Source: Dipteris shenzhenensis (Eukaryota > Polypodiophyta > Polypodiopsida > Gleicheniales). Taken from it: a stretch of 64,000 bases of DNA. The position numbers were made by a program, and so were the translations under genes. The notes under the pieces were generated by a model. That model saw only the letters and a list, made by a program, of their open reading frames with translations. It searched no databases and had not been told where the DNA came from. Shown piece by piece: positions 20,480 through 33,305 of this stretch (its first letter is position 1; every line of letters starts with the position of its first letter). The DNA lies in assembly GCA_047967505.1 (NCBI GenBank), contig CM106539.1; one strand, written 5' to 3'.

Positions 20480-20930
20480 ATGAGGAATCACATTTAGTTG
20501 AGTTTAGAATAAAGGCTGAGAGAATGTCAGTTCTCATAATCATACAAGCTAAGAGCCAACAATGTTGGGAAAACAAGAACCCCAAAAGGACACTAATACA
20601 ACATAAATGATGTTTTGTAAGCAAGGATTCCAAGATTTGGTTAAGAGGGCAAGAGCAAAAAATGCTAGTTAAATAAGTAGCCCAAGAGGACACTCATATC
20701 ATAAAAGATGTTTTCTTGTTGCAAGAACTAAGCCTACCCCTGAATAGTTTAATTGGGAAGGAATGCAAAATCAATGTAAGAGAAAAGGACCTACCCGTTC
20801 GACAAGTAGATCCATTCTATAGCTAAGGGATGGTTTATTCTCATGGCATGTGAAGGTTGAACTTGTCCTTTTCCCAATTGCGGAGGTTGACCAAGTTAAA
20901 ATGAATGAAACTAAACAAAAACAAGCAACC
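20480..20930. other. no gene; diverged ~120-bp direct repeat
   Basis: CCCAARAGGACACTMATA-type sequence occurs near 20580 and 20680, each followed by an AAGATGTTTT-like stretch. Nothing coding was recognised. Confidence 0.4.
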
Positions 20931-20934
20931 CCTT

Positions 20935-20995
<61 letters not shown>
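20935..20995. repeat. (GA)n microsatellite
   Basis: About 30 GA units with one interruption. Confidence 0.95.
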
Positions 20996-20998
<3 letters not shown>

Positions 20999-21049
20999 GA
21001 TATGATTGCATTAAAGTCCATGTGAGACGGGGTAGTTGAAAATACTATA

Positions 21050-21260
21050 GGGAGTTTTCATCAAACTCGTTCATGGTTCTTCAAAATTATTCATCAAATA
21101 TATGTGCATAGATGCCGATAGCCAATGACAAAAATCTCTAGGTTTCTTTAGCAAGTGCAACCAATAGTGTCAGATTTCTACTTTTGAGCTCATAAGCAAG
21201 TTTAAGAAGTGCTTCAAAATGATATGCTTGACACCTTGCAATTTCCAAATCATGTACACA
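21050..21260 (-). pseudogene. broken copy of a starch-branching-enzyme exon region
   Basis: Matches the minus-strand sequence at about 47650-47775 over the exon start (FMNN..FDRAMNELDE) and the upstream intron, including a TCAGTGACAAAAA-like block and CATGCTTGACA followed by ATTTCCAA. Here small indels break the frame (MNEFDE remains readable) and ~85 bp of unrelated sequence splits the intron part. Because intron sequence is included, this came from DNA, not from a processed transcript. Confidence 0.6.
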
Positions 21261-21289
21261 TTGAGAAGTATTTACAATATTTTCATAGA

Positions 21290-22475
21290 ATCATAATACT
21301 ATCGATGGTATTAGAGATAACTTTTGATGCCTTTGACAAGCTTTACATTTGAAGGCCAAGCTATAGCATTTGAGGAAGAGATCAAGATGATGGTGATATA
21401 AAAAAATGAATATAATCATTTTACAAAAAAAAAAAACACCTTCCATATTGACATAAGAAGTTCCACATTGAGTCATTAAAACACATTGGAAAGCTAGTCT
21501 TCTAGAGTCCCCCACCCTCCAAAAAAAGGAAGAAAGAAAAATGTACCAGCCCAAAGTGTGTGTGCATGTGTGTGCGCACGCGTGTGCATGTGTTTCCATG
21601 GTTACATATATCAGTAAATAAATGTGTCTATACATACATATGTCGCTATCTAAACTTAAATACATATTATATACCTACCTACCTACCTGTATATATAAAT
21701 GTAGGTAGGTCTCTCTCTCTCACAACACACACACACATACACACAAAAAATCCTCCTTTTTCTTTTGCATCCACTTAATTTCTTAATTTTCCCTTTTCTT
21801 ATTTTTTCTAATTTCTTTTCCTTCTATCTCACAAACACTTCCTAATTTTTCCTGATTCCTCTTAAATTTTTTTCAATTTCTTCTTAAAGCTCTAAAACTT
21901 TCTCTCTCAACCCCTCCCCCTCCCTCGCATCTTTAACCAATTTTCTTTCCTATTTTTTCCTCTTCCTTCCCATAAAATTTCCCAATTTCACTTGATTTCT
22001 CCCTAATTATCTGTATTAATTTTTAAAAACTAACTTTTTAAATCCTTTTTCCTTTTATTCAAATTCTCTCTAGGCCCTTTTTTTTACACCTTTAAAGTCC
22101 ACATCAAGCTGTTTTAAATCTGTGTTTAAGCCACTATTTTATTGTGACCCCAATAACAAGGGAGGGCTGTTTATGACACTTGTCTTTCCAATTAAAGTTA
22201 AGTTGGTTCTTACCATGTTTTCTTCTTGGATGGTGGCAGGTATGCAGACTCTCCTCTTCAATAAAAGAGATGCTTATTTGGACTTCACCAAGCTCAAATT
22301 TTTTTTGCAAAAATATTATTGTCATTTCTTATTAAAGCTCTTATATACTTTTTATGCAATTTCAGAGGTGCTTTACTTACATACTCAAACTCTTCCTTAA
22401 TTCTATAATGTTCTCTTTCTATCCTTAACCCTGACTCTTTTGTCTTTTCACTATGCAAAAGGGGTTGTTGTCTTG

Positions 22476-22526
<51 letters not shown>

Positions 22527-24800
22527 CAATAATAAAACTAAGAAAGACATACTGAGATACTATTCAAACTTCCAAATGGTATGCAAAAGAAAGGTGGAGA
22601 TTGCACAATGAAATTACAAAAGACCACGACTACGTGTGTGTCATGGGCTGTGATAGATTAAACTCCACCCTATGAATTTATGTTAAGTTCAATGAAATTG
22701 CATGCTTACTATGCGAATGATGGATATTTCTCTCATGACATCCATTGTACAAAACATATTCCATCTCCATATTACTATACCACTTTTGATGTTCAGATTT
22801 AAAATTTTGTCAATTTTTTAATTTCTCAATTCTTCCATTTTTTATGGGTTGTTTGGGTGATTCTTTATTCTATTTGGTTCTTACTGGGCCATTCAAGTTA
22901 GTTGGATTTACTTTTGATTATGGTTCTTCCTAGCTAACAAAGAATACTATTATTTTGATCTTTAGTGTGCTTTAGGTAAATTAATTAAGGTTAGTTAAAT
23001 GGGGTTAAAAAATGCATGTCAAATTACAACTTAAAAAATGTTTTTGAAAATAATGGTAGTATAAGAAAGTTCTACAATTAGATTATAGGTTCAACTGTAG
23101 ATTGTAAATGAGTGATTCTCTTTGTTCTCTTGGGTAGGCTTTGATTTTTAGTTAGCATGTTTGTCAAAGAGAAGGCTAGGGTATTTGCCCTATCTATGTT
23201 AGTTTATATAAAAATTTCCTTAAAAGTTAGCTTATAAGCTCCTTTTAAAGGGTGATGATTTTTGATTTTGCTACTATGCGATCATATTTGACCTTTTGAG
23301 GTCAGTAGGTTCCAATTCAAATCGGTAATAGAAGTAGCATAGACTAGTTCTTAAGAGAGAGGAGAATCCTTAAATTTTCTTTATAAGTATTGTAACGCTT
23401 GTTATTACTCGACTAGGCTTTAATGTTAGTCTTTTTGCACTCATGTGTTAGTTGCTTAAGGGGTTATTACTTATTGAGGCTTTTCGTTTTGGGACGAGTG
23501 GTATTAGTATCATTGTATTTATTTGTTTTTCTTAATCTTAGTTTTTAAAAAATTTTCAAAGTGAGGTATTTGCGCTTGATGGCATTATGTCTGTAGGTAA
23601 GGGTGTTGAATATTGGCAAGAATGTATTGATTGGCCTTGTTCATAATTGCTCATCATCCTCTAAGCTTTTGTTTCTTGGCCACCATTCATAATACCTATT
23701 GGCATTCATTTTGGTTAGTTGTCTAGTTTGATAGTTTTCTTATACTTTTCTTTTCTCACCAGCTTCATAGCCGCGTAGTCTTCTCGCTGTGTTGGGAATG
23801 TGTCGTCTTTGTCTCCTTTACATGGTCGTTCTTGTAGTGGCCTAGTGGGTCATCTTTTTCTAGGTCTTCTCTCTACCAATTTTGGTGAAATGCTTCTTAG
23901 GGAGTTGAATAGACCATCTGGTCTTAGTACTTTGTTTTCTTTGCAAGGAGCCTCAGTTTACTCCTCTCTCTGTCTGACCACAATTGTGAGGGGAGGTGAC
24001 AGTTTTTTGCCTTTTGCTAGCTAGAATTTTGTTTGAAGTTGCAATCTTGGATGGGCATCGTGAGCATGGCCAAGCCTGTCATTGTTCCTCTTTTCGTCAT
24101 GTTATGACTACTCTTAGTGAGGTTTCTCTAGTAGTTCATCACGTTTTGTGCCAGTTGCACATGCAATTCTTAGAAGGATTACTTGCCCAATCATGCTGGC
24201 ATAGTAAGGTGGCCTATTCTTGGTAGTTCAATTCTCTTCTCTTCTCATCCTAAGTCTAGTTTAGCGTGCTCCTATTTTCTTGTGTTTGTTCCTTCAATGA
24301 GTCTGAAATTCTGGGGGTATGACAGTTTGACGTGCATGTTTATGATGACGAGAGTATATCAATAGCCTATGCTTCTCTCTAGGCTCCCGGATCCATCTGA
24401 AGCTCTTTAATGTAGCTTATTGTTTATATTCATTGGCTTGAGTATCCTGCTTCCACAATTTCTCATACCTAGCCAAAATGATCGCTCTAATGATCGGTCT
24501 TGCTGCTTTCTTATGCTCGATCGTGTACTCAAATCTTGTCAGGCTACTTGTGTAGGAGGAGCACAGTTTCCTCTCTGCTCTCCTATTTCATCTTTGTTAC
24601 TCTTTGGGCTAGCTTCTCCTTGCTTCAAGCCTGTGGTAAGCCTTTACTCTTCTTCATGTCATGCATTTCATGCCTGTAGCACAAGTTGTTCAAATGGGGT
24701 GTTTTGACATTTTATTTGTAAGCCTGGTGTAGTCCAAATTCTGGTCATGATTTGTACCTTCGCTCTACAGGTTTTTTGGTGTCTGATAGTTTGGTTTTCC
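21290..24800. other. no gene recognised; AT/pyrimidine-rich DNA
   Basis: Includes T- and C-rich stretches (21750-22110), GT/GC alternating sequence near 21556-21600, a (CA)n tract at 22481-22522 and a C/T-rich segment at 23750-24720 with several short open frames but no motif I can assign. Confidence 0.4.
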
Positions 24801-24952
24801 TTCTTCCTCTAATTTTGTGTGTTTCTTTTTTATATAGTTATATATATTAGCTTACAACTTTATTATTTTAGATTCTATTCCAATGATGTGTTTCCCTATT
24901 GTGTCATGCTAATTAATGATTTTATAGAACTTTTTTCATGCCTTCACTGTTC

Positions 24953-25089
<137 letters not shown>

Positions 25090-25442
25090 GGGAATATGTG
25101 TGTGTCTGTGGGCAGAGTCAAAGTGCTTTCTTGTTAGAGTGGGCCATGTTATGATGTGTATGTATATAGCCATATATGTATATAGCTATATATGTATATA
25201 TTTACATATATACATATATATAGTTTAGTATATATATGGATTTATAGTTATATATTTATGTTTTATAATAATTTATATAGAGCTTAAGTTCCCTTATTTT
25301 TAGTGTCGGTCGTCTCCTATTTTTTCTTAAATTTTTTATTTCTTCCCATTTTTTAAATTATTATTATTATTATTTGTTGTTGTTCTAAGGTATGCTCTTG
25401 ATTTTTTCTCTTAGCTTGATATAGATATTAATATATGTGTAA

Positions 25443-25446
<4 letters not shown>

Positions 25447-25478
<32 letters not shown>

Positions 25479-25516
25479 TTATATATGTATATAATAAATA
25501 AATAAATAAATAAATA
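25447..25516. repeat. (GT)n and (AATA)n microsatellites
   Basis: GT repeat at 25447-25478 followed by AATA repeats at 25494-25516. Confidence 0.9.
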
Positions 25517-25907
25517 TATTTGCATAAAGTTGCTTTGATAACTGATCTTAAATTGTAAGTATGCATTTTAGGGATAAAAAAATTTGTGATTCTTCTAATC
25601 TTTCTTTTTAATCTTCTCGTCTTCTAGTGAAGCTTAGCTACGGTATGCTTGGTTACCTGACTTATTGTAAGGTCCTTTGGGCACCTTTCCTAGAGTTTTG
25701 TCTCCATGAAAGTAGGATTAATAAATTTGCATTAGATTTGCCATGTTTTAGGAATTGAAGACTAAGATAGATTGCTTAAATATACTATTTGGTTGAGAGT
25801 GCCTTATTATTAATTTTATTTCTATTTTTGTTTACTTCTTCAATTGTAGTTATTGTTCACTTTTCTAGATAAACATTTAAATAAATAAATATTTAGATCT
25901 AGACCTG

Positions 25908-26299
<392 letters not shown>

Positions 26300-26302
<3 letters not shown>

Positions 26303-27380
26303 CATAAGTCTTAGATTTCTTCTCCTTGGTAATTAAGTACCTATTAAGCTTGATATGATCAGCCAAAATTGATTGATTGATGGCCTTAGACATGATTTAA
26401 ACATGACTATTTAACATATTGGACACACAAGCACATACTAAACAAAATGTGTTTGGTCACACTGGAAAATACATCTTATCTAGTGATGACATTACATACA
26501 TTAACAACCTCTACATCAACTAAACAAAAAAATGACATTGGACAAGGTACATTCGATGACTCATAGAATTGGACATTTCAAGTAATATTTCATTGCAATG
26601 TCAAATCACATGACAAAGACAAGAAACAAAATAGATGTACACTAGAAATAACATCGTTAATTGTGATTTTTGTTTTTGGATAACAATTGAGGAGATGCAT
26701 TCTAAACCTTCCTTCCCAATGTAACATATATTGTTCTAACAAAATGCTATGTTGGATGGTGACAGTTTAGTATCTCTCCTTCAATTAAATATGACAAATT
26801 TCACAAAGTTTGATTATATTAGAAAAGGAAATTTACTATTCGATTCAAATAACACATGTCAATTTGAAGTATTGTATTATTATACAAAGTAATGTCTAGA
26901 GTTTGATTTGTATATTGAATCATTAAGTTGAATTAAAGTTCAACAATGTAGAGAAAATTGGTTTGCAAATTTCTTGCAAAGACACACACAAAGCTTACAG
27001 ACTTCATAGAGGTATCCTCTATTGGTCAAAAAGACAAATGATTTTTTTGAAAAACATAAACAAACCATTAAACTAAACAAGTCCACATGGATGCAGTCTT
27101 ATGGTTCGCATGCAAATTGGATGTCTTTGGGATATGATACACCTTTACAAGCCCCTTCCTCAACTACCAGGCATTCTTAATCATTATATCAGACCTAGAG
27201 TTTCATAACAAAGCCCAAGAGCTTGACTTATATAATTTCAAAAATGATTCAGAATCTTCTCTTTTGTTACTGGCTTAGCTTGCAGTAAATTGGTGCAAAC
27301 TTTGGCATTTGAATCACACGGATAAAAAAAGCTTCACTCATAAAGCTGGTGCAGATTCAAAAACCTTGAAAAGTTGATAA
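26300..27380. other. no gene recognised
   Basis: AT-rich sequence without coding or structural features that I can support. Confidence 0.4.
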
Positions 27381-27385
27381 TCCTA

Positions 27386-28800
27386 TTGAGGATGGTGTAA
27401 ATTGCACCATGGCCTTTAGGGCATTAGGGGCAAATGGTTCTCCACATGTTAGCATGGATCAACCCATAGTCTATCACCGATGCTTTCACCTTTGACATAG
27501 ATCATACCTTGGGCTTCCTTCAGTAGTACAGATCAGTAGATCAGTCTTCAAGACACTCCAGCATTGTCTCACTCATGCCGCATCGCACAACCCTTGAATC
27601 CAGTAATCACCACCTCTTTCAATCAGTAGATCATTCCTTAGCATTAGGACATTAGTGCAGTCCTGCCCCACCAGTACAGTGGATATCAATAGGTTCAACC
27701 ATAGCGCAACCTAGGGAGACTCAGTGTTTTAGCATGCACTTATGGCTGTAGTATGTAGTCCTTACTTATGGTTGTAGTATGTAGTCCTTTACTTAATGTA
27801 GATCAATGGTTGTAGTATGTAGTCCTTACTTAATATAGATCAGTGGTTGGAGCTAGGATTTCAACACATCGGTCCCTACATCAGCATTGGGCACCTCATA
27901 TGCCTCAGGGATATCTTATTTTTTTCCAGTTATATACCAAGCTTCTAGGCCTTTATAATATCATCTTCACCTTGAGCTTATGACAGATGCTGCATCCCAT
28001 GCCGATGGATGTTTAGCCATGCACACATTAGATGACCTTTAGCTCATGACAATTGAGCATACAAGTTTGACAGGTTATCGTACCTTATTAGTTTTATGGG
28101 CCTATTCTTCAGTAGAGTAGCGTATCACACTTGCACCTTTGGCCCCAGCTTTTATGCAGCCCTTGGATCATTCTGTCCACATTGACTATGCAGTCCTCTT
28201 CGACCTTACATCATTTGACAGAGATTACACTTCTACTGCAACATACCTCACATATTGCTGTCAGTTCTTTTGGGTTGGTGACACCCTCGTATGTCACAAC
28301 CTATCGGATTCTTTCTCCATAGCTACATCGACTAGCTTCACATCCGGATGCCTCTTCCACAGAGTAGCGGCACAGTCCATGGTGACTCATGACATGTTCA
28401 ACATGCAGCCATATACATAGTCATTCACATAGTCATCTTTCGATTGACCAGTCTTTGATCTAGGTGGACTTCACTTTCGACATATTTCCTTCCTCTCCCT
28501 TTCGGCCTATCTTCTGGGTTTTATTCCTAAAGGAGAAGGATTAAACTTAAGAGGGGGAAATCCACGTTGTACAAGATCTTATAAGTTGTATTCATTGTAC
28601 ATGCTTTCACTACGTAGTCACTGTGCTCACATTTACACGTACTACTCTGATTTCTTTTCAGCTTTGGATGCTATCATAAGCACCACCACAAACAAGTCTT
28701 GTACATGCACCCTCTACTTACCAATGCAATTTAGGATCAGGTGTTGAGGATGGTGTAGATTGCACCATATCTCTAGGGCATTAGGGGCAAACCCTATCCC
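27386..28800 (+). repeat. LTR-like direct repeats bounding a 1.36-kb segment
   Basis: About 48 bp starting TTGAGGATGGTGTARATTGC occur at 27386 and again at 28744. A purine run (AAGAGGGGGAAA, ~28537-28549), like a polypurine tract, lies upstream of the second copy. The segment between holds an unassigned frame at 28139-28420. This fits remnants of an LTR element whose LTR begins TGTTGAGGATGG. Three 30-40 bp repeats (TATGTAGTCCTTACTTA) lie at about 27745-27840. Confidence 0.4.
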
Positions 28801-28804
28801 AAAT

Positions 28805-28846
28805 CCTAACCCTAACCCTAACCCTAACCCTAGCCCTAACCCTAAC
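28805..28846. repeat. interstitial telomere-like (CCCTAA)n
   Basis: About seven six-base CCCTAA units with one CCCTAG variant. The canonical land-plant unit is CCCTAAA (seven bases), which this is not. It lies in the putative LTR region. Confidence 0.85.
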
Positions 28847-28922
28847 ACGTAAGGGGTTCACATGTACATCTTTATGTTCATGTTCAATATAACTTAGTGT
28901 ACAAGTAGCTATATTGTGTGTA

Positions 28923-28932
28923 CTCTCTCCCT

Positions 28933-28993
<61 letters not shown>

Positions 28994-29001
28994 CCTCTCT
29001 C
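28923..29001. repeat. (CT)n / CCCT microsatellite
   Basis: About 30 CT units with CCCT variants at both ends. Confidence 0.95.
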
Positions 29002-29054
29002 ACTTTCGCTATCAAATCCAAGATGAAAAATAACAAGAACATTTAAAGATTATA

Positions 29055-29335
29055 ACTCCCTAGTTAATGAAAAGGTTTTTCAAAATCCATGGAGAAACAG
29101 ACATGTATCTTCTACTTATTCAAGAAAAGAGAGACAATTTGGGGTTACATCTCCTTGTCCATTTGGCACTCTTAGCCTAATAGCTATGGATGACCTCACT
29201 GAAGAAGAAAGTGAGATTACTACACAAAGACACCATTCTCTGCCACTTCTTGATAGCTCACCACTAAAGCCCAATGAAATTCCATATGCAAACCCTTATA
29301 TTCCTAAGAGACAGAGGGAAATATATTTAGCATAG
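29055..29335 (+). other. open coding-like stretch of unknown origin
   Basis: A frame without stops for ~93 codons and without a clear ATG, with ordinary amino-acid composition (QNPWRNRHVSS, PFGTLSLIAMDDLTEEES, NPYIPKRQRE). A second coding-like stretch follows in the same orientation at about 29470-29580 (INEDYKLIVGFNMSAFD). I do not recognise either. They may be relics of one transposon protein, squeezed between a CT repeat and the minus-strand Ty3 element. Confidence 0.25.
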
Positions 29336-29619
29336 GTGAATAACAAAGCATGGAAATTTGGTGATTACTCACTCTTAGCATCAATTTCTATTAACATGTA
29401 ATAATTGGGGACTTCAAAAAATAAGGAAGAGAATTTAAAGAGCACTGCAAAGATTTAGCAAAGGCATAAGAATATGTGATCAATGAGGACTACAAGTTGA
29501 TAGTAGGCTTCAATATGAGCGCTTTCGATGCTGATCAATGTGAATATCCATATGGCATGTTCTCACATGTCAAAACTTGTAAGATAGATAGTGAGTAAAA
29601 ACAAAAGAAACATCAAGCT

Positions 29620-31740
29620 AGGAACGAGGATACCTCATGCCCGGCTACTTCATCTAGCATATTATCCATGTATGATAGAGGGAAGAGATCTGGCCACATT
29701 CAACTTGCAGTAATCTACACAAATCCGTAATTTCTTATTCTTCTTCAACACAATGACAATAGGAGAAATCCATTCTGAGTTCTCGATCGATGCAATGAAT
29801 CCCACCTACAGCAAGCGCTCCAGCTCCTCTCGCACTTGCTTGGCCACGTACAGATTCATGTGATAACACTGTATCTTTGTCGAAGTCACATTCGGCTTGA
29901 GGTTGACCCAATGCAGGTAAAATTTTAGATCCAGTCCTTTCATATCAACATAATCCCATGTGAACACATTGGAGAAATCCTTCACTAGGGCTATCAGTTC
30001 GCTACAAAAATTGACAGTCAACAACATGCTAATTTTGACTGGCTTAGATGCGCCATCATCCCCTAGATATACCGTATCTAGAGCATCTTCTTGCACCGGT
30101 GTGACATAGCTCATGCGTTCCTTGAACTCTCTCTCCTAGTCTAGGAGATCCTGCAGATCCATATCTGCTACTGCTTGTTGGGGCTCAGTCACTCCTTTGG
30201 AACTGTACTGATTGAACCCACCAGAAGACTCTGATGCATGTATCTGCCTTCCACATCAATAGTGAATATCGGAACCAACTTTGGATTTGATTTGAGAAAG
30301 GCTTCCTCCTCCAGTCTGTCAGCCATCCTCGTCATCCTCTAGTCTGTCAGCTATGTTCACCTTCTCAGCCTAACACGAGTCGTACCGCACCTACCAAAGG
30401 TGCCACCACTCTCATTGTGACCCAACTTTCTTCTTGCCTCTCTGCATGAAGATGACATTTTGATCCCAGTTCTGCTCGACCTTTGCTTGTCGCCACAACC
30501 AGGGCCTGCCCAAGAGTACACTATACTCCGATGTCGAGGCTTTCATATTGAGCACCATGAATGAGACCACGAACGAGATGCCTGCCACCTCCAAGACCAC
30601 TGCCCGTAAGATTTCGAGTGGTCAAACTCGGCATTGATCAACCATGTGGACTAAGAATGGTGCCGATTCCTAGGACATCCATCCCATTTCTTGGCAGTTC
30701 TTCAAAGTGACTATATTGACCCCCGAACCTCCATCTACCAAAACCAGTATGAAAGGCCACCCTTGTGCTTTTGCTGATATCATCAAAATTCGCATGTCCG
30801 TCAAAGGGACCACTGGTACTGGAGAGGAATTCACTTGGCATAGATCCACCTCTTCTAGCTCCGACTCCGTGTGAAGGGAGTGCAATAATTGCTGGTGGAA
30901 TCTAGGAACCAAGTTGAGTAATCTCCCCAAGATCTGGATTGGTGCTTCCAGAATGCATTCCAACCCCAGCTCCCTTTGCGGAGAATTGGATCACTTCTTG
31001 GCTTGGTTAGCCACCAACAAGGGAGCTGCTTTGACAGCCTTCATGCCATTCCTTGGTAAGTGAAGTTTGAACTTGCCTCCGACTCTGGTTGGACAACCGG
31101 TTCCACAAACTGCACCTTGCGTGCCCCAATGGGTGCCTTTGCTGACTTTGCTAGTTGCATCAAGGGTGGCTCCTTCATCACCAACTCGTGGACTTGTCAT
31201 TTTATTTGCTCCTGTGCTGGCCAATCCAGTAGCTTGTCACCTTTCTTGAGGGTCGGCCCTTGTAGCTTTGTACTTGTATGGGTCATTATGCTAATCTCCA
31301 AGCACACCAATGGGTCATCCTCAACAATGTGTACCATAGAAGTGCTGGGCATTTTCCCTGTCATCTTTTACCGCTCTGCGCATTGCCGATCCCATTCTTG
31401 AGCATCCAAACCTTCGTTTTGCCAATGGCCTTTGCCCAAGTAGAACAGGCAGGTTTTTAGTTGACCATGACCTCCCCCGCCTCATTGGAACGACTGTTGT
31501 GGTTGGAATGATTGTTGTTTGGAACGACTGTTGTGGTTGCTCCTCTTGCACAAAAGACGCACCTGACTCCTGCTACCTGCTGACCAATTGCTCTTTGGAC
31601 ATGCCCATTATAGTGGCATCCCATTGTGTTATGGGTATTTGTCAAGCAAATCGTGCACCAATTCGCATTAAGGACACACTCGATTGCAGAATGACCAGGA
31701 TTGCGGCAGTGAGTACACTAGATAACTTTCAAACCTTTAG
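29620..31740 (-). pseudogene. Ty3/gypsy nucleocapsid, protease and start of reverse transcriptase
   Basis: Reading down the minus strand: two consecutive zinc knuckles, CTHCRNPGHSAIEC (~31679-31718) and CTICLTNTHNTMGC (~31615-31660), then a degenerate third (CLFYLGKGHW). The protease has LVDGGSGVNIV (~30715-30750) in place of DTGA/S, and VLLGRPWL at ~30500. Next come FSNVFTWDYVDMKGLD (~29930-29975) and the RT N-terminus with REELERLL. RT motif fragments continue to ~29640, where the element is cut. Stops and frame changes throughout. The DMKGLD signature belongs to a Ty3 lineage different from the chromoviruses at 50-57 kb. Confidence 0.8.
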
Positions 31741-31981
31741 GTACTGATCCTTCTTCAGAAGCCACGGGAGCACCCTTGCCCCCTTTAGAGGCTCGCTGGG
31801 TCGTCTCCGCTTCCGAGTTGGATTCCTCTGAACTAGTTTCTTCAGAGCTTTCGTCAGAGCTAGCCACGTTCGAATCATCATCGCTATCATCCGACTACTT
31901 AGATTTTGCCAGTTTCTTATTGGTTTTGCTTTTTGAGGATTTTCAGTTCTTGGCTATCCTCTCGTGCAGAGATTCCCCTGC

Positions 31982-32597
31982 TCACACTACTTGTGCCATG
32001 ATCGCCGGGAGCATCATTTGTGTCTGATCCACTGTGGCCCATGTCATATGTAGATCTCGAGACAGCCCCAAAATGAAGTCATTGAGTACCTTCTGCGCAG
32101 GATAATTCTCTTGTGGCACACGTTGCAGGAGTAAGTTGAATTTGGATGCATCATCCTCCACATCCTGATCTCCCTGATCCAACTGGCACAATCTATCTAG
32201 AGTTTGCAAAATCATTTTTTCCTGATGAAATCGTCTCAAGAATGCATCACGGATGACATATGTGGTGAAGTGATCCACCGCATACTTTGCAAGCCACCTT
32301 GAAGCCTTGCCTACTAACGTTGACTCAAAAACTGCCTCCTGTCGGAGTGGTACCAAGGGTGGCGGATTGTTGACTACATACACCTTCTCAAACTGTCAGA
32401 CATGAGCATCCGGGTCATCAGATTCCCCCCCCCAAAAACTTGGCATACTTGACTTGGCAAACCTCCATGTGAAGTGCCTCTATAGTGACAGCAAGGGGTG
32501 GATGACATGGCTCGCTAAAACACCGTGCCGGGTGCAAGTTAATCACTAGATCACGAATCCCTTTCATGATGGTAAGAATGCACATCATGATCGCCAT
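31982..32597 (-). pseudogene. Ty3/gypsy gag (capsid)
   Basis: Begins at an ATG near 32597 (MAIMMCILTIMKGIRDL) and passes through a C9 run on the plus strand (32427-32435), where the frame is lost. It resumes as DDPDAHV..FEKVYVVNNP, then FESTLVGKASRWLAKY and IRDAFLRRFHQEKM, the Retrotrans_gag core, and ends with NDFILGLSRDLHM. Length and order fit a Ty3 capsid. The frameshift lies in a homopolymer and could be a sequencing error. Confidence 0.8.
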
Positions 32598-32918
32598 TGT
32601 GTAGCATCATAACTCTGCACAGATGCTACAAGAAACAGAGATAAAACGATATGCGCAACATCTACAGAAGAATATGGAGAATGCAAATAGAAGACACAAC
32701 ACTGAAGAACTCTATATTTCACTCTCTCAACAACTCTATAAAGAACAGAGTCAGAATGCTAGTAATAGCATGCATACAAGAACTGACTGTCGGTTAGAGA
32801 CCGTTCAAGACTCAACCGCTTAGAGGATTGAATTGCCAATCATTGTGGCTAACCTACCCTCGCACACCTCTCAGAGTCACTGCTGCTACCCCGCATGGTT
32901 ATGCAATAACAATAAGGC

Positions 32919-33305
32919 TAGGAATAATCTCTCTTAGGAATCCAAAATGAATGTTCTACATGCAAGCTCTACATGTGGTTCCTACATGCATGTTCTACCT
33001 ACAAGTCCTACATGTGATTCCTGCATGCATGTTCCACATGCAAGTCCTACATGAAACTCTTACATGCAAGTCCTACATGCATGTTCTACACGCAAGCCCT
33101 ACATGCAGTTTCTACATGCAACTCCTACATGCATGTTCTACATGCAAGTCCTACATGCAACTTGCAATTCCTACATGCAACTTGCAACTCCTACATGCAA
33201 CTTCTACATGTAGAGAGAGAATGTCTTACAATTCCTACATGCAGAGAGAGAAGCTCTCCAACTTGTATAAATACCCCATAATGGAATGAAGCCCACACTC
33301 TTTGG
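32919..33305 (+). repeat. LTR/promoter-like repeat with CATGCA array and TATA box (copy 2)
   Basis: Same layout as the copy at 19567-19921: AAGGCTAGGAATAA, about twenty ~15-bp TCCTACATGCA-type units with fourteen CATGCA motifs (32950-33245), TATAAATA at 33266-33273 and ACACTCTT about 30 bp further, where a transcript would start. Here sequence continues directly into the left arm of the inverted repeat. Confidence 0.65.

Noticed and set aside
28800-28850. Chromosome end (true telomere)
   Set aside because: Only ~42 bp of repeats with long non-telomeric DNA on both sides; interstitial.
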